Shown: positions 1 through 7,046, counted from the stretch's first letter. The stretch: DNA of 8,811 bases from a bacterium (GCA_024695185.1 JAILIR010000163.1:1-8811), one strand, 5' to 3'. Numbers and translations: made by a program. Notes: generated by a model not told the origin, from the sequence alone.

Positions 1-3000
1 ACAGTTTCTAAGTAATGACAATAATAGAATGCATATTCACCAATATATTCTAATAATGAACCTTCAGCAACAGTTATACTTTCTATACCAGTACATTGAC
101 AGAATGCATTACTATTAATATATTTTAATGATTTTGGTAAAGCAAGATAATCTAAGTTTATATTACTATAGAATGCAAATTCATCAATTGTTGTAATATG
201 AGAGTTTTCTCCAAATACAATTTCATTTAATCTTCCAGCATAGAATGCATATTTTCCGATATATTCTAATGAATCTGGGAATGTAAATGATGTTAATAAA
301 TTACATCCTCTAAATGCTTCATTAGCAATTGTAGTTAGGCTTGCATCAGAAGGGAATGTTACTGTTTCTAAGCCAGAACAATTGTAGAATGCTTTTTCAT
401 CAATAGTAACTAGTGAACCAGGCATTGTTATTGTTTGTATAGATTCACAGCCATAGAATGCTTGTTTGCTTATTGTAGTTAAGTTAGAATTTTCACCAAA
501 TACTAAATCGCCTAGTTTATTGCATGAATAGAATGCAGAAGTTCCAATAACTTCTAATGAATCAACAAATTCGAAACTAGTTAAATTATTACAATCATAG
601 AATGCTTCTTCTCCAATAGTCTTTAAAGAAGCATTATCTGCAAATGTTATTGTTTCTAATGCATCACAACTACAGAATGCTTGTAATCCGATTTCTTCTA
701 ACATGCTTGGGAATTCAATGCTTACTAGATTATCACAATTACTAAATGCATAATCATCAATCCTAGTTAATTTTGATCCTGCCTCGAAAGTGATTTCTTG
801 TAATGTTGATAGATAGAATGCCTCTTGACAGATTCTTGTAACATTCTTTGGAATAACAATACTATCTATTTTGACTTCTCTAAATGTACCATATTCAATA
901 ATTGATATATTGCTTAATAATGTTAATGTTCCAATTGTAGAATTAGCAAATGCTTCACGACCAATATGAACTACACTATCAGGTATTGTTAGAGATTCTA
1001 CTTCAACCCAAGTCAATGAATATGAAGCAATAACACGACAATTTTCACTTATACTGAATGAACTATTTTCTATTCCAATCAATAAAACGCATGGGTTTTC
1101 ACTATTTCCTAAGTAATATGCACCATCTACTGCAACAGCATTATTGGCCCATGTTAAACCGTTATCTCCAACTCTTTCAAGTGTGCTTGGTAATTCATAT
1201 ACATTAATATTGCAGCTTTCAAATGCATAATCTTCAATAACTCTTAATTTTGAGCCACTTTCGAATGTAACATTCTTTATTATATCATTCTTTCTAAATG
1301 CGCTTGCACCAATTATTGTTACATCTTTATTAATAGTGATAGATTCTTCAGTGCCTACATATCCAAGTAGATATAAATCAACTAATGTATCACCATCTAA
1401 TTCTTTATAATATAAGAAATCATCTTCAACATATAACTTCTTATCAGCGATATCGCTATAAATATCTAATGCTTTTAGTGCAATCATACCATGTTCATCG
1501 CTACCCTTAACTAGAGTTAAGCTTGATTTGTTGTAGATTGAATAAATGTTTGCATTAAAGAATGCATTATCATCGATATTTACAACATTTTCGCCTAATT
1601 CAAATTCGATTAGTGAAACGCAACTTGTAAATGCAAGTGCACCAATTGATTCTAATGTTTCAGATGTAAATACTACATCTTTTAATGATGCACAATATCC
1701 AAAAGCATTTTCGCTAATTGATGTTAAATTAGCACCAAATGTAACGCTCTCTAGGTTATAACAATCATAGAATGCGCTACTTCCTATTGTAGCTAATGAA
1801 TCTGGTAATACTATTTCTTTTAATAGTGATAATTCTGCAAATGCTTGATTATTAATATTTTCTAATTCTGAATTTTCTTCAAATTCAAGAGTTTCTAAAT
1901 CTGAACAATTATAAAATGCTGCTTCATCTATAGTTTTTACGCTCTTTGGAATTATTAAATTCTTTAAGTTACTGTTATTATAGAATGCATTTCTTCCAAT
2001 ATAAGTTAGTGAACTATTTTCTTTAAATACTAATTCTTCTTCATATGCATAATTAAAAGCATTATTATTAATAGTTTTTACTCCGCTACCAATTACAATT
2101 TTCTTGATGCGCTTATATTCGAATGCTTTATCATAAATAATTGTATAATCATCATCAATAATAACTTCATCTATTTCATCTTCGATGATACATTTAACTA
2201 AATATATGTCATCATTATCTACATATTTAATAAATCTATCGTCATAAGAAACAGTTGATGAGAAATTAGAATCTGTTGTAATATTGATTGCATAATATCC
2301 TGCATATCCATAAGAACTAATTCCTTTTTCTATTACTAATGCTGATTTATTGTTAACTTCTACTAAACAATTACATGAATAGAATGCATAATTCGCAATA
2401 GTTGTTACACCACTACCAATATTTACACTAGCTAATGAGTCACAATCATAGAATGCATAATCTCCAATTTCAGTTACTGTATCTGAAATATCTGCACTAA
2501 TGATTGATTTATTAGAGTAGAATGCATTAGCACAAATCTTTGTTACACCATTTGGAATTACAACTTCTCTATCGTTGCCAATATATGTTAATAATTCTTT
2601 TTCTTCTCCAACGATTTTATAAACAAATCCATTATCAGTATCGATTAATACTTGATCATTTTCATCGCCGTTAAAGATGTATTTTGCTTCTAATGCAATA
2701 TATCCATATGTAGATTCACCGATAACAAATGTTTTATCAGAATAATTTAATATAATATTTGGATAAGAACCTTCAAATGCACAATCTTGTATTTCTAATA
2801 ATTTAGAATTAACCTTAACATAGCCAATTCTTGCATATTGATTAAATGCATACATACCAATTGTTTTAAGATTGTTAGGTAAATTTAATGCTCTAATACG
2901 GTTTTCTCCGCAGAATGCGTAATCATCTATTTCTTCTAGCAATGAACCATTTTCAAATATTAATTCTTTTATATAACAATCACTAAATGCATATTCACCA

Positions 3001-6000
3001 ATCTTTGTTACTTCACTTGGTATAATAACCTTATCAATTCTTGTCCCATAGAATGAGTTATTTGGAATTTCAGTTAATTTAGTATCTTCCATGAATGTTA
3101 ATACTTTAAATTTTGAACTATAGAATGCACCTTCACCAATTTCTTCTAAAGTGTTTGGAACAACAAATTCTTCCATATCAAGTGTATCAAAGACGTTTTC
3201 ACCAATTTTCTTAATGCCTAATGGTAAAGCAATTTCTTTGATATTTGCATCATAGAATGCTTGATTACCAATTTCTTCTAACAAACTATTATCTGCGAAT
3301 ACTACTGTATCTAGATTTTCGTTTTCATAGAATGCTTCTCTAGCAATTTTCTTTACTCCTTTTGGAATAGTTAGAGTCTTAATATCACAGCCATAGAATG
3401 ATCTTTCACCGATTTCTTCTAGTTTATCAGAAGCATTAAATTCAATTTCAGAAAGATATGGACAGTTATAGAATACTTCATATCCAATCTTCTTTAAATT
3501 TTTGCCTAATGCAACCTTTTTAATTATACCATTATTAGCAACTAATGATTGTATACTAGTAACGATATCAGGAATAACTATTGTTTCTGGTGTTTGTTTT
3601 CTATAGCCAGTGATAATACATTCATCTTCTGTTGAGTTAAAGTAGAATGGTTCCATTTCTGCAACTACTTTTGATTTTAAATAGATTGAAATATTACTTG
3701 TTACAGTCAATTCAAAATCTAGATTATCAGCTAGTTTTACATTAGAGCCATCATAAATACCATCAATTTCAAATCCTAGGTGATTATCAAATAGACCTTT
3801 AATATTTATTTTTGCACCATATTTTAGATTATAATATTCCTTTTCTGTTAGTAGTTCAATATGTTCATCATGATTTAGATAAATATCAAATTTCTTTCTA
3901 TAGTAATAAAGCTCTAGAACACTTGAACCATCGGCTTCAATTATCATATAATTTTCTGAATAACTTGAGAAATTTGCGCCTTCAATATTAATTACATAAT
4001 TTCCATAATAAATAGATGAGTCTGATGTACCTGAATATTCATCTTCATCATATAATGTATATTCATCATCATCTATATTTTGTAGAAAATGTTTAACTAT
4101 GAATTTAGTGTTAGTGTTTGGTGTCCAATAACAATCTAATTGTGTGCTATATTCTACAATATAAGTATCAAAATCAACTTCATTACCTGAATATTGATCA
4201 CGCCAATAATTTAGTGTATAGCCCACTTTTTCTACTGTTGGCTTACTGATTTTAGCACCATATTTAACACCTTCAATAGTAGGAACTGTTACTCCTTCTA
4301 CATTAGTATCAAATGAAATGTTATATCTTGCTCTCTTATAGTAAGCTTTAATAACTGTTGAACCATCACCTTTAATTATTGCACCATCTTCTTCAGTATA
4401 TCCTGAAGCATGGTCAAAGATGAAATTCTCAATTCCTTCTGGTGTAATTGAATCATCTGTTGTACCATAACATGTTAATTCTTCAATAAATGAATAATTG
4501 TCATCTTCAATATTTTCATAATATACTCTTATTTTATAAACAGTATCACTATTTGCTGTATATGTAATTTTTACATCGTGATTAAAGCCCCAACTTCCAT
4601 TGTAACTATAAATGAATTCTAATAATTGAGAATATGTGCTTTGGCTTCCTCCAAGAGTTTGATCAGCAAAATTTTGCATAGTATAACCGACTTTTACAAA
4701 CTCTTCTGGCATTTCACTAGGAATTTGTCCGTGCTTAATTGTTACTGTTTTAATTAATTCACTATTGTTTCTATCTAAGAATCTTAATGTATACACTTCA
4801 CGCTTGAAATATAAATTTAATTCTAGTGAACCATCAGCTAAAACTATACCAGTAGGATTACTCATTTCTTCGTTATATTTAAATATGCGACTATTATCAT
4901 AGTCAGTTGGTTCTACGGTAATTTCATCTCCTGTTGTGGCAGTATATGTATACGAATTATCTAATTTGTATTCTGAATCATTAGCACTTTCATAATATAC
5001 ATTCACTTTATAACCTATACCTGAATTTGGTGTATATGAAGCAATAAATGTATAATCTTTTTCGATTTCAGTATCAAAAGTAAATAAAGAACTTGTTTCA
5101 CTATTAGTCCAACCATTAAATGTATAACCTAATCTTGTAGCTTCCTTTTTAGTAGCTAATGCATCATATTTAACAGTTTCAACTACATCTAAAGTTTCCC
5201 CATCGCCATATTTATAAGTGATGTTATATTTGTTTCTGTTGTAGTATATAGCTAGTTCTAAAGAACCATCTCCATTAATTTTTCCACTAGAGATAGTTTT
5301 ATCTTGATTTATACTAAATCCAGCGTATTTATTTGGATCTACTGTAATAGATATATCTGTATCAGTTGTTCCACTTAAATTTTGTGTATCATCTTCTACT
5401 AATGTATATCCATCATCGTATTTATTTTCTTGATAATATTTAACTTTATAAGCTGTATTAGTATTAGCTGTATAATTTGCCTTAATATCTAGTGATTGAC
5501 TAACTGGCTTATTTAAATCAATATCAGCGCCATTAGATGTGAATTTAGAGAATTCATATCCTTCTTTAATTGGTGTAGTAATTGCAGGAATTGTTGCACC
5601 ATATTTTAGACTATATTCTAAGTTACTACTTCCATTATCTAAATCAATATTAATATCATATTTGATTCTATCATAATAGATTTTTATAGTGTTTTTGCTT
5701 GAATCTTCATCAAGCATATATTCAGTTTCTGCATTTATACAATTAAATCCATCATAAGTATTAATATCAGGTGTGATTACTTTATCTGGAGTTGTAGTGA
5801 AGCTTTGTGTATCTTCAGATTTTAAAGTGTATTCGTCGTTTTCTAAATTTTGTAGATAATACTCAACTTTGTAAGTTGTGTTTGATTTAAAGTACATTGC
5901 AAATACATATAAATCATAACCATTTAGTGTATAATCTGACCATTTAGCAATATTATAACCTGCCTTTTGTGGTATTTCAGGTTCTACTATTGCAGCTGTA

Positions 6001-6233
6001 GATGGTAAGTATTCTACTTCTTGATAAATCTCTCCATCAACAATAAAGAATACTCTTGGATTACCTGTAGGTAGTTTTTTTGTAGTTTCTTTTTTTGCTG
6101 TTGTTGTTTTAGCTGTAGTTGTAGGCTTTGCTGTAGTACTAGCTGTAGTCTTCTTTCCACATGCTGAAAGAGTGGCTAAAGTAGCACTTAAACAAAGCAA
6201 AAATAAAACTGGCTTTTTTATTTTATTATTCAT
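1..6233 (-). CDS. Giant BspA-like leucine-rich-repeat surface lipoprotein, 3' end cut off by the window
   Basis: An uninterrupted frame of 2077 codons runs from an ATG at 6233 off the left edge, so the C-terminus is missing. Residues 1-25 form a lipoprotein signal: basic start (MNNKIKK), hydrophobic core, then lipobox L22-S23-A24-C25. The mature protein should therefore be lipidated on Cys25 and held on the outer face of the membrane. Residues 27-54 are a Thr/Lys/Ala linker. Residues about 55-855 hold tandem InlB B-repeat-like (Flg_new) and MucBP-like beta modules. From about 875 to the window edge are some 40 BspA-type leucine-rich repeats (LRR_5) with the AFY signature, interrupted by four islands. 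Such proteins are known as adhesins or host-interacting surface proteins; a role in binding host or bacterial ligands here is inference. The start is supported by AGGAG 10 bases upstream and a near-consensus promoter. I saw no frameshift. Confidence is high for family and low for ligand. Confidence 0.93.
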   Translation of the reverse strand, partial: MNNKIKKPVLFLLCLSATLATLSACGKKTTASTTAKPTTTAKTTTAKKETTKKLPTGNPRVFFIVDGEIYQEVEYLPSTAAIVEPEIPQKAGYNIAKWSDYTLNGYDLYVFAMYFKSNTTYKVEYYLQNLENDEYTLKSEDTQSFTTTPDKVITPDINTYDGFNCINAETEYMLDEDSSKNTIKIYYDRIKYDINIDLDNGSSNLEYSLKYGATIPAITTPIKEGYEFSKFTSNGADIDLNKPVSQSLDIKANYTANTNTAYKVKYYQENKYDDGYTLVEDDTQNLSGTTDTDISITVDPNKYAGFSINQDKTISSGKINGDGSLELAIYYNRNKYNITYKYGDGETLDVVETVKYDALATKKEATRLGYTFNGWTNSETSSLFTFDTEIEKDYTFIASYTPNSGIGYKVNVYYESANDSEYKLDNSYTYTATTGDEITVEPTDYDNSRIFKYNEEMSNPTGIVLADGSLELNLYFKREVYTLRFLDRNNSELIKTVTIKHGQIPSEMPEEFVKVGYTMQNFADQTLGGSQSTYSQLLEFIYSYNGSWGFNHDVKITYTANSDTVYKIRVYYENIEDDNYSFIEELTCYGTTDDSITPEGIENFIFDHASGYTEEDGAIIKGDGSTVIKAYYKRARYNISFDTNVEGVTVPTIEGVKYGAKISKPTVEKVGYTLNYWRDQYSGNEVDFDTYIVEYSTQLDCYWTPNTNTKFIVKHFLQNIDDDEYTLYDEDEYSGTSDSSIYYGNYVINIEGANFSSYSENYMIIEADGSSVLELYYYRKKFDIYLNHDEHIELLTEKEYYNLKYGAKINIKGLFDNHLGFEIDGIYDGSNVKLADNLDFELTVTSNISIYLKSKVVAEMEPFYFNSTEDECIITGYRKQTPETIVIPDIVTSIQSLVANNGIIKKVALGKNLKKIGYEVFYNCPYLSEIEFNASDKLEEIGERSFYGCDIKTLTIPKGVKKIAREAFYENENLDTVVFADNSLLEEIGNQAFYDANIKEIALPLGIKKIGENVFDTLDMEEFVVPNTLEEIGEGAFYSSKFKVLTFMEDTKLTEIPNNSFYGTRIDKVIIPSEVTKIGEYAFSDCYIKELIFENGSLLEEIDDYAFCGENRIRALNLPNNLKTIGMYAFNQYARIGYVKVNSKLLEIQDCAFEGSYPNIILNYSDKTFVIGESTYGYIALEAKYIFNGDENDQVLIDTDNGFVYKIVGEEKELLTYIGNDREVVIPNGVTKICANAFYSNKSIISADISDTVTEIGDYAFYDCDSLASVNIGSGVTTIANYAFYSCNCLVEVNNKSALVIEKGISSYGYAGYYAINITTDSNFSSTVSYDDRFIKYVDNDDIYLVKCIIEDEIDEVIIDDDYTIIYDKAFEYKRIKKIVIGSGVKTINNNAFNYAYEEELVFKENSSLTYIGRNAFYNNSNLKNLIIPKSVKTIDEAAFYNCSDLETLEFEENSELENINNQAFAELSLLKEIVLPDSLATIGSSAFYDCYNLESVTFGANLTSISENAFGYCASLKDVVFTSETLESIGALAFTSCVSLIEFELGENVVNIDDNAFFNANIYSIYNKSSLTLVKGSDEHGMIALKALDIYSDIADKKLYVEDDFLYYKELDGDTLVDLYLLGYVGTEESITINKDVTIIGASAFRKNDIIKNVTFESGSKLRVIEDYAFESCNINVYELPSTLERVGDNGLTWANNAVAVDGAYYLGNSENPCVLLIGIENSSFSISENCRVIASYSLTWVEVESLTIPDSVVHIGREAFANSTIGTLTLLSNISIIEYGTFREVKIDSIVIPKNVTRICQEAFYLSTLQEITFEAGSKLTRIDDYAFSNCDNLVSIEFPSMLEEIGLQAFCSCDALETITFADNASLKTIGEEAFYDCNNLTSFEFVDSLEVIGTSAFYSCNKLGDLVFGENSNLTTISKQAFYGCESIQTITMPGSLVTIDEKAFYNCSGLETVTFPSDASLTTIANEAFRGCNLLTSFTFPDSLEYIGKYAFYAGRLNEIVFGENSHITTIDEFAFYSNINLDYLALPKSLKYINSNAFCQCTGIESITVAEGSLLEYIGEYAFYYCHYLET
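1015..1185 (-). other. Inter-LRR island D (YLGN-x-ENP type) in the lipoprotein
   Basis: Residues about 1684-1740 differ from islands A-C. The segment reads A-Y-Y-L-G-N-S-E-N-P followed by a hydrophobic V-L-L-I-G-I strand, an S-F-S-I strand and N-C-R-V-I-A before the LRRs resume. A YLGNxxNP-x-x-V-L-x segment recurs in BspA-like proteins of gut Firmicutes as I recall them; I cannot confirm this by search here. Confidence 0.55.
1320..1550 (-). other. Inter-LRR island C in the lipoprotein
   Basis: Residues about 1562-1638 are a third island of the same kind: Y-N-K-S-S-L-T-L-V-K-G-S, then E-H-G-M-I-A-L-K-A-L-D-I-Y, an acidic D-D-F-L-Y-Y-K strand, and Y-V-G-T-E-E-S-I-T-I before the LRRs resume. 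The N-K-S-(S/A)-L opening matches island B closely. Their relationship is visible only at protein level. Confidence 0.6.
2150..2370 (-). other. Inter-LRR island B in the lipoprotein
   Basis: Residues about 1288-1362 form a second non-LRR island with the same order of elements as A: N-K-S-A-L-V-I-E-K-G, then S-S-Y-G-Y-A-G-Y-Y-A-I-N-I, a D-D-R-F-I-K-Y strand, and a very acidic return strand (E-D-E-I-D-E-V-I-I-D-D-D). It follows only three LRRs after island A, so the LRR block between them is short. Confidence 0.6.
2570..2765 (-). other. Inter-LRR island A in the lipoprotein
   Basis: Residues about 1157-1222 break the LRR pattern. The stretch begins with a hydrophobic strand and an I-G-E-S-x-x-G-Y-I-A-L-E-A segment, continues with acidic turns and N-G-F-V-Y-K, and returns to LRRs through a Y-I-G-x-x-x-x-V-V-I-P-x-G-V strand. 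Islands B and C share this layout, so it looks like a recurring module that closes one LRR block and starts the next. Edges are approximate. Confidence 0.6.
3670..6070 (-). repeat. Five tandem InlB B-repeat-like / MucBP-like two-part modules within the lipoprotein
   Basis: Residues about 55-855 repeat a two-part unit of roughly 140-157 residues. One part starts with a Y-K-V/I-x-x-Y-Y-x-x-N segment (near residues 119, 260, 408, 565 and, as TKFIVKHFLQN, 708), runs through an acidic D-x-Y/E-Y-x-L stretch, and ends in a Y-Y-x-R/K strand. This resembles MucBP-like domains. The other part has the pattern N-I-x-F/Y, a K-Y-G-A/D turn, then K-x-G-Y-x-x-x-x-W/F and a Y-T-x-N-(T/S) ending, as in InlB B-repeats. 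These small beta folds usually act as stalks or spacers carrying a binding domain away from the cell. Copies are clearly diverged, so recent tandem duplication is unlikely. Module edges are approximate. Confidence 0.75.
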
Positions 6234-6243
6234 TTTTATATCG

Positions 6244-6248
6244 CTCCT
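6244..6248 (-). promoter_or_regulatory. Ribosome binding site of the lipoprotein gene
   Basis: AGGAG on the minus strand lies 10 bases before the ATG at 6233. It is the only good Shine-Dalgarno match nearby and fixes the start that gives an intact lipoprotein signal peptide. Confidence 0.8.
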
Positions 6249-6266
6249 TTATTATTAGATAATAAA
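6248..6266 (-). promoter_or_regulatory. A/T-only hairpin at the 5' end of the lipoprotein mRNA
   Basis: TTTATTA and TAATAAA form a perfect 7-bp inverted repeat around a 5-base loop. With transcription starting near 6268, the hairpin would sit at the extreme 5' end and its base touches the ribosome site. It is weak (no G:C pairs). It could protect the mRNA end or slightly limit ribosome access, or it may be chance in AT-rich DNA. Confidence 0.3.
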
Positions 6267-6274
6267 CCAACCTC

Positions 6275-6303
6275 ATTATATCACACTATTTACTATTTGT
6301 TAA
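6275..6303 (-). promoter_or_regulatory. Promoter of the lipoprotein gene
   Basis: The minus strand reads TTAACA (6298-6303), a 17-base spacer, then TATAAT (6275-6280) preceded by TG one base upstream, giving an extended -10. This is a near-perfect housekeeping sigma promoter. It lies just downstream of the toxin-antitoxin terminator, so the giant gene is an independent unit with a leader of about 35 bases. I see no obvious operator. Confidence 0.8.
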
Positions 6304-6311
6304 CAATAAAA

Positions 6312-6346
6312 TAAATAAAAAAGCAGCTTTTTTATTTGCTGCTTTT
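6312..6346 (-). terminator. Intrinsic terminator after the toxin gene
   Basis: AAAAGCAGC (minus strand 6346-6338) pairs perfectly with GCTGCTTTT (6327-6319) around a 10-base A-rich loop and runs into a T-rich tail. The stem begins 3 bases beyond the toxin stop codon. It separates the toxin-antitoxin unit from the lipoprotein promoter. Confidence 0.85.
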
Positions 6347-6348
6347 CT

Positions 6349-6684
6349 TTAACAACTCTTGTCATTATCTGTTTTAAAAACATTTGATAAATCCATTTTG
6401 TAATAAGTTATTCGTAATATAATAACTATTTTTTTGCTTTCGTCAACATAATAATATATTTTGTAATTTTTAATTTGATAACTTCTTATATTATCGTTAG
6501 TTAAATAAGGATTGTCTATTATTTTATGCCTTTTCGGCATTGTTTCTAAGCTTTTAATTGATTCATAGAACTTTTCTATCATATTCCATGCAATTTTGGG
6601 CAGTAATAAAACATTTGCAATATAGTCATATATTCCTTCTAAATCGTCATGTGCTTCTGTACTTATAATTATTTCATAAATCAT
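6349..6684 (-). CDS. RelE/ParE-family type II toxin
   Basis: This 111-residue protein has the RelE/ParE toxin pattern: an N-terminal strand and helix (Y-E-I-I-I-S-x-E-A-x-D-D-L-x-x-I-Y-D-Y-I), a second helix ending in S-L-E-T-M-P, then the C-terminal sheet with R67, N73-Y74-K-I-Y-Y-Y-V-D and I-I-L-R91-I. Family members poison growth, either by cutting mRNA on the ribosome (RelE type) or by blocking DNA gyrase (ParE type). The usual final His/Arg-containing motif is replaced here by Y94-Y95-K96-M-D-L, so the activity cannot be assigned. The start overlaps the antitoxin stop as ATGA. The nearest SD-like AGAGG lies about 18 bases upstream, so translation is probably coupled to the antitoxin. Length is normal for the family and the gene looks intact. 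Confidence 0.85.
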   Translation of the reverse strand: MIYEIIISTEAHDDLEGIYDYIANVLLLPKIAWNMIEKFYESIKSLETMPKRHKIIDNPYLTNDNIRSYQIKNYKIYYYVDESKKIVIILRITYYKMDLSNVFKTDNDKSC

Positions 6685-6983
6685 TTTTTTATTTTGTCAA
6701 GCCTCTTAATCGATTCGTTTAATGTATATCCATTACCTTCATTTACGCTTTCAAGGGCTTTTTTTAATTTTAGTGCTAAATCTTTTTCTGAAATAACACT
6801 TTCATCAATAATTTTGTTTGATAGTTTTAATTCAAATGGCAAGCCATTATGTAATATTATTTGTTTATAAAATAAATTAATAGCGTTTGATGCAGGAATT
6901 CCAAGCTCGGCTAATATAGCTTCTGCCTTTTCTTTAATTTCCGGTTCGATCCTTACACATAGATTTGCTGATTTGTTTGGCAT
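6681..6983 (-). CDS. RelB/DinJ-family antitoxin
   Basis: This 100-residue protein has an N-terminal ribbon-helix-helix DNA-binding region: strand N7-L-C-V-R-I12, helix K17 to L27, turn G28-I-P-A-S, and helix N33 to H45, ending in the G47-L-P-F typical of RelB/DinJ. The charged C-terminal half (E-K-D-L-A-L-K-L-K-K-A-L-E and N-E-S-I-K-R-L) should wrap and neutralise the toxin encoded directly downstream. RelB/DinJ proteins normally repress their own operon, and repeats overlapping the promoter fit that. A GTG at 6992 would add three residues (M-I-I), but it lies inside the SD sequence. The ATG at 6983, 7 bases after AGAGGT, is the better start. Confidence 0.88.
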   Translation of the reverse strand: MPNKSANLCVRIEPEIKEKAEAILAELGIPASNAINLFYKQIILHNGLPFELKLSNKIIDESVISEKDLALKLKKALESVNEGNGYTLNESIKRLDKIKK

Positions 6984-6990
6984 AATAATC

Positions 6991-6996
6991 ACCTCT
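6991..6996 (-). promoter_or_regulatory. Ribosome binding site deciding the antitoxin start
   Basis: AGAGGT on the minus strand sits 7 bases before the ATG at 6983. It overlaps the alternative in-frame GTG at 6992, which therefore cannot use it. Confidence 0.8.
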
Positions 6997-7005
6997 TTAT
7001 ATTAA

Positions 7006-7037
7006 AATTGTATCATAATTGTATTTACATTTACAAT
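7006..7037 (-). promoter_or_regulatory. Toxin-antitoxin promoter with overlapping operator repeats
   Basis: The minus strand holds TTGTAA (7031-7036), an 18-base spacer, and TACAAT (7007-7012) preceded by TG one base upstream, an extended -10. The hexamer ATTGTA occurs on the plus strand at 7007-7012 and 7018-7023, exactly 11 bases apart, and inverted as TACAAT at 7032-7037. The last two form a 20-bp imperfect palindrome. Two half-sites one helical turn apart over the promoter suit a ribbon-helix-helix repressor, so this is probably the antitoxin operator. The promoter is well supported; the operator role is inference. Confidence 0.65.
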
Positions 7038-7046
7038 ACTTTTGCA

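Larger units (their letters stand above)
3..3600 (-). repeat. BspA-type leucine-rich repeat array (about 40 units)
   Basis: From about residue 878 the protein repeats a 22-25 residue unit of the form I-G-x-x-A-F-Y-x-C-x-x-L-x-x-I-x-(I/F)-P-x-x-(L/V)-x-x, the hallmark of LRR_5/BspA repeats. I count about 40 AF-type cores. In DNA the core appears on the plus strand as gaatgc or aaatgc about every 69-75 bases. In the left 700 bases the steps alternate mostly 75 and 69. The longer units carry an acidic insertion of the E-N-S or D-N-A-S type before the second Leu, and the shorter ones carry a P-x-S/N-L turn. The array should fold as a long curved solenoid, the likely ligand-binding part. It is still running at the window edge, so the true count is higher. 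Confidence 0.9.

Noticed and set aside
1546..1761. 71-codon open frame on the plus strand
   Set aside because: It lies wholly inside the LRR gene in antisense, has no ribosome site, and its composition mirrors the repeat on the other strand.
27..3472. Regularly spaced tagaatgc motif as a possible CRISPR or DNA-level repeat array
   Set aside because: The spacing follows codon frame and protein repeats, the intervening DNA is coding, and the motif simply encodes the conserved Ala-Phe-Tyr of each LRR.
6234..6348. Possible riboswitch or small RNA upstream of the lipoprotein gene
   Set aside because: The leader after the promoter is only about 35 bases; the remaining space is filled by the promoter and the previous terminator.
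6649..6870. 73-codon open frame on the plus strand
   Set aside because: It is antisense to the antitoxin and toxin start, both of which match known families; no ribosome site.
6984..6992. GTG start at 6992 for the antitoxin
   Set aside because: The GTG is part of the AGAGGTG ribosome site; the ATG at 6983 is spaced correctly and matches family length.
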